Source: Pedobacter sp. UBA2067
Lineage (GTDB): Bacteria; Bacteroidota; Bacteroidia; Sphingobacteriales; Sphingobacteriaceae
Direction: 5' to 3'
DNA: 5,864 nucleotides
Assembly (NCBI GenBank): GCA_002333205.1
Contig: DDAD01000068.1
Coordinates: 34,365-40,228 of the forward strand
Positions 1 to 4,866 of this stretch are shown one piece after another. The first letter of the stretch is position 1; each line of letters starts with the position of its first letter. The notes under the pieces were generated by a model. The model had not been told where the DNA came from and searched no databases. It saw only the letters and a program-made list of their open reading frames with translations. Made by a program: the position numbers and the translations under genes.

Positions 1-1
1 T

Positions 2-1093
2 GGTCGTGGTCAGCGTGAGTTGGTAATTGGTGATCGTCAAACTGGTAAAAGTGCCGTTTGTATCGATACCATCATCAATCAAAAAGAATTCTATGAAGCA
101 GGAAACCCTGTTTTATGTATATATGTAGCTTGTGGTCAAAAAGCAAGTACAGTAGCGAACGTTGTTCGTACATTAGAGGAGAATGGTGCAATGGCATACA
201 CTGTAGTGGTTTCGGCTGCTGCTGCTGATCCTGCTCCACTTCAATTCTACGCACCTTTCTCTGGTGCTGCAATTGGTGAGTTCTTCAGAGATACTGGTCG
301 CCCTGCATTGATCGTTTATGATGATTTATCTAAACAAGCTGTGGCTTACCGTGAGGTTTCTCTATTACTACGTCGTCCACCGGGTCGTGAGGCTTATCCA
401 GGTGACGTGTTCTACCTTCACAGCCGTTTATTAGAGCGTGCTGCGAAAATCAACTCCAACGATGACATCGCACAATCTATGAACGACCTTCCGGAGTCTA
501 TCAAAGGAATCGTTAAAGGTGGTGGTTCATTAACCGCATTGCCAATCATTGAAACTCAAGCTGGTGACGTATCTGCTTACATCCCGACCAACGTAATTTC
601 GATTACTGACGGTCAGATCTTCCTGGAATCTAACTTGTTTAACGCAGGTGTTCGTCCAGCGATCAACGTAGGTATCTCGGTATCACGTGTAGGTGGTAAC
701 GCACAGATCAAGTCAATGAAGAAAGTTGCTGGTACCTTGAAGTTAGATCAGGCACAATACCGCGAATTAGAGGCTTTCTCTAAATTCGGATCTGACTTAG
801 ATGCTGCTACTAAATCTGTATTGGATAAAGGTGCTCGTAATGTGGAGTTGTTAAAGCAAGGCCAGTTCTCACCAATGCCAGTTGAAAAGCAAGTAGCAAT
901 CATTTATATCGGTACTAAAAACTTAATGCGTCAGGTACCAGTTGAGCGTGTGAAAGAGTTCGAAAACGAATTCCTTGAGCAAATCGAATTGCGTCACCCC
1001 GAGGTTTTAGCTGCCCTTAAAGCAGGTAAACTGGAAGATGCAAGTACAAGTGTATTAGAAACAGTAGCTAAAGAGGTTTCAGCAAAATATTAA
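2..1093 (+). CDS. atpA: ATP synthase F1 subunit alpha, 3' part (5' end outside window)
   Basis: This is the alpha subunit of the F1 sector of F1Fo ATP synthase, which alternates with beta in the catalytic hexamer and binds nucleotide at non-catalytic sites on the cytoplasmic face. The reading frame is open from base 2 and ends at TAA 1091-1093, giving 363 residues. It begins GRGQREL, directly before the P-loop GDRQTGKS (visible residues 10-17). Further hallmarks are VYDDLSKQAVAYRE (Walker B region), RRPPGREAYPGD, and RPAINVGISVSRVG, which carries the conserved alpha arginine that reaches the beta active site. From the E. coli P-loop position (about residue 169), roughly 160 N-terminal residues are missing, so the full protein would be about 525 aa. 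The P-loop ends in GKS rather than the GKT of E. coli, a conservative change. Codons are strongly biased (CGT, GGT, GCT), as expected for high expression. atpG follows after 26 bp, so the two are surely cotranscribed. Confidence 0.97.
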   Translation, partial: GRGQRELVIGDRQTGKSAVCIDTIINQKEFYEAGNPVLCIYVACGQKASTVANVVRTLEENGAMAYTVVVSAAAADPAPLQFYAPFSGAAIGEFFRDTGRPALIVYDDLSKQAVAYREVSLLLRRPPGREAYPGDVFYLHSRLLERAAKINSNDDIAQSMNDLPESIKGIVKGGGSLTALPIIETQAGDVSAYIPTNVISITDGQIFLESNLFNAGVRPAINVGISVSRVGGNAQIKSMKKVAGTLKLDQAQYRELEAFSKFGSDLDAATKSVLDKGARNVELLKQGQFSPMPVEKQVAIIYIGTKNLMRQVPVERVKEFENEFLEQIELRHPEVLAALKAGKLEDASTSVLETVAKEVSAKY

Positions 1094-1119
1094 TCTCTAA
1101 CGGCGCACACTAAAATAAC

Positions 1120-2007
1120 ATGGCTAATTTAAAAGAAGTAAGAATACGTATAGCATCGGTGCAATCTACACAGCAGATTACCAAGGCCATGAAAATGGTT
1201 TCGGCTGCTAAGCTAAAGCGTGCCACCAATGCGATTACACAATTACGTCCATATGCTACTAAACTAAAGGAGATTTTAGGTAATCTTTCGGCAAGTTTAG
1301 AGGGTTCATCATCACCTTTTATTCAGGAGCGTGAACCAAACAAAGTTTTAGTTGTGGTCGTGTCATCAAACCGTGGTCTAGCTGGTGCTTTTAACATGAA
1401 CGTCATAAAGGCAACCAACAACCTGATTGCGGAGCGCTATAGTGAGCAGTTCAAAAACGGTAATGTTAGTGTTGTCGCAATTGGTAAGAAAGCTCAGGAC
1501 TTCTACGAGAAGCGTAACTACAATACCATTGGTAACAACAACGAGCTATATTCAGCATTGACCTTCGAAAATGTAACCAAAGTTACGGAAGCGATCATGG
1601 ATGGCTTTGTGAAGGGTGACTATGATGAAGTACAGGTTGTTTATAACCGCTTTAAAAATGCCGCTGTTCAAATTGTTACGACAGAGCAATTGCTTCCATT
1701 AAAGCGCAATGCTGAAGCGCAAGTAGAGACTGTAAAATCTTCGAATGTAGACTACATCTTAGAGCCATCTCAGGCAGAGATCGTAGAACAGTTGATTCCA
1801 AAGTCGATCAAGATCCAGCTTTACAAAGCGGTATTGGACTCACATGCTTCAGAACATGGTGCACGTATGACCTCTATGGACAAAGCAACTGAAAATGCCG
1901 GAGATCTTTTGAAAGCATTAAAACTATCCTATAATCAGGCCCGTCAGGCTGCTATTACAACCGAGTTAACCGAGATTGTAAGTGGTGCTGCTGCCCTGAA
2001 TGGATAA
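1120..2007 (+). CDS. atpG: ATP synthase F1 subunit gamma
   Basis: This is the central rotor stalk of F1Fo ATP synthase: its paired N- and C-terminal helices turn inside the alpha3beta3 ring and couple proton flow to ATP synthesis. At 295 aa it is close to the 287 aa of the E. coli protein. The N-terminus (ANLKEVRIRIASVQSTQQIT, then KAMKMVSAAKLKRA, residues 2-35) and the C-terminus (MTSMDKATENAGDLL, then NQARQAAITTELTEIVSGAA) are the two coiled-coil ends that define the family. The middle holds the VVVVSSNRGLAGAFN Rossmann-like core. The ATG at 1120 places the family N-terminus exactly. No Shine-Dalgarno is present, only an A/T-rich leader, as is usual in Bacteroidota. It lies 26 bp after atpA and is followed by a strong terminator, so it is the last gene of this ATP synthase block. 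The beta and epsilon genes are not adjacent and must lie elsewhere. Confidence 0.97.
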   Translation: MANLKEVRIRIASVQSTQQITKAMKMVSAAKLKRATNAITQLRPYATKLKEILGNLSASLEGSSSPFIQEREPNKVLVVVVSSNRGLAGAFNMNVIKATNNLIAERYSEQFKNGNVSVVAIGKKAQDFYEKRNYNTIGNNNELYSALTFENVTKVTEAIMDGFVKGDYDEVQVVYNRFKNAAVQIVTTEQLLPLKRNAEAQVETVKSSNVDYILEPSQAEIVEQLIPKSIKIQLYKAVLDSHASEHGARMTSMDKATENAGDLLKALKLSYNQARQAAITTELTEIVSGAAALNG

Positions 2008-2024
2008 CAAGAATATATTATTTC

Positions 2025-2056
2025 AAAGCCTCTGTCGACAAGACAGAGGCTTTTTT
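2025..2056 (+). terminator. Rho-independent terminator after atpG
   Basis: A perfect 12-bp stem pairs AAAGCCTCTGTC (2025-2036) with GACAGAGGCTTT (2042-2053) around the 5-nt loop GACAA. A run of six T (2051-2056) follows. It begins 18 bp after the atpG stop codon and should end the ATP synthase transcript. The next gene starts only 20 bp beyond the T-run. Confidence 0.93.
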
Positions 2057-2076
2057 GTTTAACAGAAATCCAAGTA

Positions 2077-2883
2077 ATGAAAACACGTTTTGCGATCCTT
2101 ATCGCTTTCCTAATGCCACTAAGTTTATTGGCTCAGGACTCCTCCACAACTGCTCTAGATAATTCAAATAACCAAAGCGGCTACCGCGATTACACAGCTG
2201 CTGTGCTTTGGCAACAGCATGCCGGTGAATACCGCGCGCTTGCCTTTCAAGCATACAACTTTGCCAGACTATCTTTGTTGGAACGTTTAAAGCAGGTAGG
2301 CAATGATAAGAAGTACTGTGTAGTGGTAGATGTTGATGAGACCGTGCTAGACAATTCGCCATTGCAGGGTTATGAGATCACCCAAGGCAGGACCTTTGAT
2401 CCTAAGGACTGGAGCGATTGGACCGGCAAAGGCATTGCCGATACCGTTCCCGGTGCATTGAGCTTCCTGAAGTTTGCCGCAGATCATCAGGTGGAGACCT
2501 TTTACCTGACCAACCGGGACACTTCAGAAATGAAAGGTACCTTGTACAACCTGAAGACGCTTGGCTTCCCAAATGCGGATAAGGCACATATCCTGTTAAA
2601 AAGTAGTACTTCAGACAAAGAACCCCGGAGACAACAGATCCTGGAGAACTACCATATCCTGCTTTTATGCGGTGATAACCTGAGTGACTTTTCAAATATA
2701 TTTTACCGATCAGGGAAGAACCCAATTGAACAAGTAAGTGCTGCACAAGCGGAGTTTGGTACGCATTTTATTGTATTACCAAATCCAATGTATGGCGATT
2801 GGGAAAAACAGTTCTATAAAGAGGCTAAACCAACTGAAGCCATTAAAGCTGCAGAACGGTTAAATGGATTGAAAACTTATTAG
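2077..2883 (+). CDS. Secreted HAD acid phosphatase / 5'-nucleotidase, lipoprotein e(P4) family
   Basis: This is a predicted periplasmic phosphomonoesterase of the HAD superfamily, class B/C acid phosphatase group; e(P4) relatives dephosphorylate nucleoside monophosphates and similar small phosphate esters. The 268-aa protein opens with a signal peptide (positive MKTR, hydrophobic core 5-18, likely cut after LLA at residue 19). HAD motif I is DVDET (nucleophile D85, acid/base D87) within the family signature DVDETVLDNSP. Motif II is YLTNR (T145), the motif III lysine is probably K181 in SDKEPRR, and motif IV is GDNLSDF (D200, D204), so all catalytic residues are present. The upstream block EYRALAFQAYNFA (51-63) also matches the family. 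No lipobox cysteine is seen, so unlike H. influenzae e(P4) it is probably soluble. The start at ATG 2077 is fixed by the signal peptide. Natural substrate is unknown; phosphate or nucleotide scavenging is an inference from the family. Confidence 0.9.
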   Translation: MKTRFAILIAFLMPLSLLAQDSSTTALDNSNNQSGYRDYTAAVLWQQHAGEYRALAFQAYNFARLSLLERLKQVGNDKKYCVVVDVDETVLDNSPLQGYEITQGRTFDPKDWSDWTGKGIADTVPGALSFLKFAADHQVETFYLTNRDTSEMKGTLYNLKTLGFPNADKAHILLKSSTSDKEPRRQQILENYHILLLCGDNLSDFSNIFYRSGKNPIEQVSAAQAEFGTHFIVLPNPMYGDWEKQFYKEAKPTEAIKAAERLNGLKTY

Positions 2884-2914
2884 TATTAATCCTTTTATAT
2901 AGGCTAATTAATAT

Positions 2915-2922
2915 TATTTTTG
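2915..2922 (+). promoter_or_regulatory. Candidate Bacteroidota -7 promoter element before the small membrane protein gene
   Basis: TATTTTTG matches the Bacteroidota sigma-A -7 consensus TAnnTTTG exactly. It ends 23 bp before the ATG at 2946, leaving a short A-rich leader. The upstream -33 element is weak: only a TTTT (2893-2896) sits at about the right distance, 18 bp upstream. The surrounding region is A/T-rich, so a chance match is possible. Confidence 0.5.
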
Positions 2923-2945
2923 TGCGGTAAAACTAAAAAATTAAC

Positions 2946-3161
2946 ATGGATAAGAAACCAATCTACAGTACTCCCAGCATGAAAACTGCAAACGATGAGG
3001 GGATCTACAAATTATTACTAGTTGGAATTATATTAGGTGTAATCGGCGTGTTTTTGCGTTTTGCAGGTGATTCTGATATGCTGTCCCTAATTTCATGGGC
3101 TATCCTGTTTGTAGGAGCAGCTTTTTGCTTCAAAGGCGTTTTCAAGATTCTAGGTGCATAA
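2946..3161 (+). CDS. Small two-helix membrane protein, function unknown
   Basis: This is a 71-aa protein I cannot assign to a named family. A polar N-terminus of about 20 residues (MDKKPIYSTPSMKTANDEG) precedes two predicted transmembrane helices: residues 21-39 (YKLLLVGIILGVIGVFLRF) and about 47-70 (LSLISWAILFVGAAFCFKGV and on). They are joined by a short acidic turn, FAGDSD. With no signal peptide and a hairpin layout, it should sit in the inner membrane. Both helices contain glycines and the second one cysteine. The gene appears to be its own transcription unit: a promoter-like element lies upstream, and a strong hairpin terminator begins 20 bp after the stop. ATG 2946 is preceded by an A-rich leader and is the first residue of the frame's sensible protein. 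Coding status is supported by these signals and by a composition typical of a real membrane protein; function remains open. Confidence 0.83.
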   Translation: MDKKPIYSTPSMKTANDEGIYKLLLVGIILGVIGVFLRFAGDSDMLSLISWAILFVGAAFCFKGVFKILGA

Positions 3162-3180
3162 CCTTCCAGATACCAACAAC

Positions 3181-3213
3181 AAAAAAGCCAGCTCTTTAAG
3201 AACTGGCTTTTTT
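3181..3213. terminator. Bidirectional rho-independent terminator between convergent genes
   Basis: AAAAAAGCCAG (3181-3191) pairs with CTGGCTTTTTT (3203-3213) as an 11-bp stem around an 11-nt loop. Because the stem starts with an A-run and ends with a T-run, it has terminator form on both strands. It lies between the plus-strand small membrane protein gene (stop at 3161) and the minus-strand ruvC (stop at 3282), so it can serve both. On the ruvC side it lies 68 bp after the stop codon. Confidence 0.92.
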
Positions 3214-3281
3214 GTTTATGCTATTTTGCTGTTGTTATTACGCTTTTTATTCATCAGTGTAGCTTCCTAATCGCGTCGAAG

Positions 3282-3845
3282 TTATTTAACCCGCTTTTGG
3301 TTGTCTTTTGCAAAGGCTTCCCAGCCGGAGTAGGATTTGCTGCCGCCGCCTGATGGTACCCGTTGAAAAGCGTGACAAACCGCCACTGCAAGTCCATCCG
3401 TGGCATCTAAAAAATCGGGTGTTTCTTTAAAAAGCAGAAGACGCTGGAGCATTGCCGCCACCTGTTCCTTCGCCGCATTACCATTTCCGGTAATCGACTG
3501 TTTAATCTTCCGTGGTGCATATTCGGTAACCGGGATGCTTTTAGAAAGTGCTGCTGCCATTGCCACCCCCTGGGCACGGCCCAATTTCAGCATTACCTGA
3601 ACGTTCTTGCCGTAAAACGGCGCCTCCAGTGCAAGCACGTCCGGCTTGTACTGTTCAATCAATCCTACGGTCTTGTCAAAGATTCTTTGAAGCTTTAGAA
3701 AATGATCATCGAGGTGGTCCATCTTTACCACACCCATGCTGATCAGCTTAATTTTACTACCCTGTTCGAGGATCAAACCGTAACCCATAACTGCTGTTCC
3801 CGGATCAATTCCCATTATCACCCTTTCCTTTTTTTCCACCAACAT
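3282..3845 (-). CDS. ruvC: Crossover junction endodeoxyribonuclease RuvC
   Basis: RuvC is the Holliday-junction resolvase that nicks two opposing strands of a four-way junction, working with the RuvAB branch-migration motor in recombinational repair. This protein has 187 aa, close to the usual length of about 170-190. All four acidic metal-binding residues are present: D14 (MGIDPGT), E74 (LALEAPFYGKN), and D147 and D150 (FLDATDGLAVAVCH). The motifs GRAQGVAMAAA and APRKIKQSITGNGNAAKEQV are also typical. The tail after about residue 163 (PSGGGSKSYSGW and on) is the Gly/Ser-rich extension I associate with Sphingobacteriaceae. The start is taken as ATG 3845 (MLVEKKERVIMGID). The frame stays open upstream to 3929, but the extra 28 residues would overlap the divergent gene and have no family counterpart. 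No ruvA or ruvB is in the window, which is common, as ruvC is often separate. Confidence 0.96.
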   Translation of the reverse strand: MLVEKKERVIMGIDPGTAVMGYGLILEQGSKIKLISMGVVKMDHLDDHFLKLQRIFDKTVGLIEQYKPDVLALEAPFYGKNVQVMLKLGRAQGVAMAAALSKSIPVTEYAPRKIKQSITGNGNAAKEQVAAMLQRLLLFKETPDFLDATDGLAVAVCHAFQRVPSGGGSKSYSGWEAFAKDNQKRVK

Positions 3846-3859
3846 AGAACAATAATAAG

Positions 3860-3867
3860 CATATTTG
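3860..3867 (+). promoter_or_regulatory. Weak candidate -7 element for the flippase-like gene
   Basis: CATATTTG differs by one base from the Bacteroidota -7 consensus TAnnTTTG and reads toward the flippase-like gene. A start of transcription about 6 bp downstream would fall at or next to GTG 3874 and would give an almost leaderless message. No convincing -33 element is seen, so this is tentative. Confidence 0.22.
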
Positions 3868-3873
3868 CAGAGA

Positions 3874-4866
3874 GTGAGCGCAAAAAGTATAACACCCCGA
3901 TACAAGACCATCATATCTAATCTGATCAAAGTTGGCGTTGTCGTAGTCGCTTTTTACTTCATCTACACCAAGCTCAGCGCCAATCAGGACCTCAAAGGCT
4001 TCGTCGAACTTATACACCAAATCCCTTCAGCAGAAATCGTGGCCGTGATCTCGTTGGTGTTCCTGCTCATGCTTGTAAACTGGGGCCTCGAAGCCGTAAA
4101 ATGGAGAAGACTTATAAAACAAGTAGAACGCATCAGCCTGTGGAAAGCAGTGGAGTCAGTCTTCTGCGGACTTACCTGGGCTGTATTCACACCAAACCGG
4201 CTAGGGGAATACGGCGGTCGTGTGTTTTTCCTTTCGCCTAAACGGCGGATCATCGGAGCAGTAGCGATGGCGGTAGGTAGCATCGGACAATTGGTGCTCA
4301 CCAACATCTTCGGTTCCATTGCGCTGTGCATCTTCATCTACCGCTTTAAGCCAATGGATGACCTGTTTTTCCTTTTTCTAAGCATTATCGCCTTTTTCTT
4401 CTGCGCATTCCTGGCGATATTTTACTTCAACATCAAATGGCTAAACGGCTTGCTGCTCTCCATGCGGTTCACCAGAAAATACAAGAAATTCTATACCATT
4501 CTGGCCAGGTACAAAAAAGCCGAGCTCTTGAGAATACTGCTGTACTGTTTGGCGCGCTACGCCGTATTCAGCACCCAATACTTCATCATGTTCTTCTGGC
4601 TGATCCCAAGTCTGCATTTTCCCGACGTGATGATGATGGTCTTCATTCTGTTTTTTATACAGTCAAACCTCCCATCACTGGACCTATTTGATATCGGTAT
4701 CAGAAGTGTAACTGGTTTGTTTTTCTTCGAATTCATTACCGACCAGAGCGCGGCTGTAGTTGCCTGCATTGCCAGCATCTGGCTGATAAATATCATTATT
4801 CCTGCTATCTTAGGATCCTATTTCGTCTTTAAACTGAATTTCTTTGGAAGTCTTAAACGTAACTAG
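3874..4866 (+). CDS. Lysylphosphatidylglycerol-synthase-TM / UPF0104 family membrane protein, flippase-like
   Basis: This is a multi-pass inner-membrane protein of the family that supplies the flippase-like half of MprF and also occurs alone. Stand-alone members are thought to bind or move lipids or lipid-linked intermediates; substrate unknown here. Family marks, numbered from GTG 3874 (330 aa), are NWGLEAVKWRRL (69-80), the conserved TPNRLGEYGGR (106-116), GSIGQL (135-140) and a late LFDIGIR (271-277). Hydrophobic segments lie near 15-34, 52-72, 127-157, 162-186, 219-246, 250-267 and 293-321. There is no catalytic aminoacyl-transferase domain, so it is not a full MprF. No ATG is available near the N-terminus: the start is GTG 3874 or TTG 3865, the latter adding three residues, with a stop at 3856 limiting further extension. 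It diverges from ruvC across 19-28 bp, and its 3' end overlaps the glycosyltransferase gene by 23 bp, pointing to a joint envelope role. Confidence 0.87.
   Translation: MSAKSITPRYKTIISNLIKVGVVVVAFYFIYTKLSANQDLKGFVELIHQIPSAEIVAVISLVFLLMLVNWGLEAVKWRRLIKQVERISLWKAVESVFCGLTWAVFTPNRLGEYGGRVFFLSPKRRIIGAVAMAVGSIGQLVLTNIFGSIALCIFIYRFKPMDDLFFLFLSIIAFFFCAFLAIFYFNIKWLNGLLLSMRFTRKYKKFYTILARYKKAELLRILLYCLARYAVFSTQYFIMFFWLIPSLHFPDVMMMVFILFFIQSNLPSLDLFDIGIRSVTGLFFFEFITDQSAAVVACIASIWLINIIIPAILGSYFVFKLNFFGSLKRN
3881..3891 (-). promoter_or_regulatory. Weak candidate -7 element for ruvC
   Basis: On the minus strand this reads TATACTTTTTG, which fits TAnnTTTG with one extra T between the two parts. It lies about 36 bp upstream of ruvC ATG 3845, a suitable distance for a short leader. 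It falls inside the first codons of the divergent flippase-like gene. The -33 region is unclear (a TTG sits only about 13 bp upstream), so confidence is low. Confidence 0.28.

Noticed and set aside
20..22. TTG at 20 as the start of a short ATP synthase alpha protein
   Set aside because: The frame is open to the window edge and the residues before it (GRGQRE) are conserved family sequence just before the P-loop, so the gene simply begins outside the window.
2402..2746. 114-codon open frame on the minus strand
   Set aside because: It is antisense to the phosphatase gene across its HAD motifs, has no start signals and has a composition unlike a real protein.
3214..3281. Possible small gene or RNA between the terminator and the ruvC stop
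   Set aside because: This 68-bp stretch has no open frame of note, no hairpin and no promoter match that I can support.
3846..3929. Upstream extension of the ruvC frame by 28 residues to a start at 3929
   Set aside because: The extra residues resemble no RuvC N-terminus, and the extension would overlap the start of the divergent membrane protein gene. ATG 3845 fits the family.
3984..4337. 117-codon open frame on the minus strand
   Set aside because: It is a shadow of the flippase-like gene, where the plus-strand frame carries the conserved NRLGEYGGR motif.
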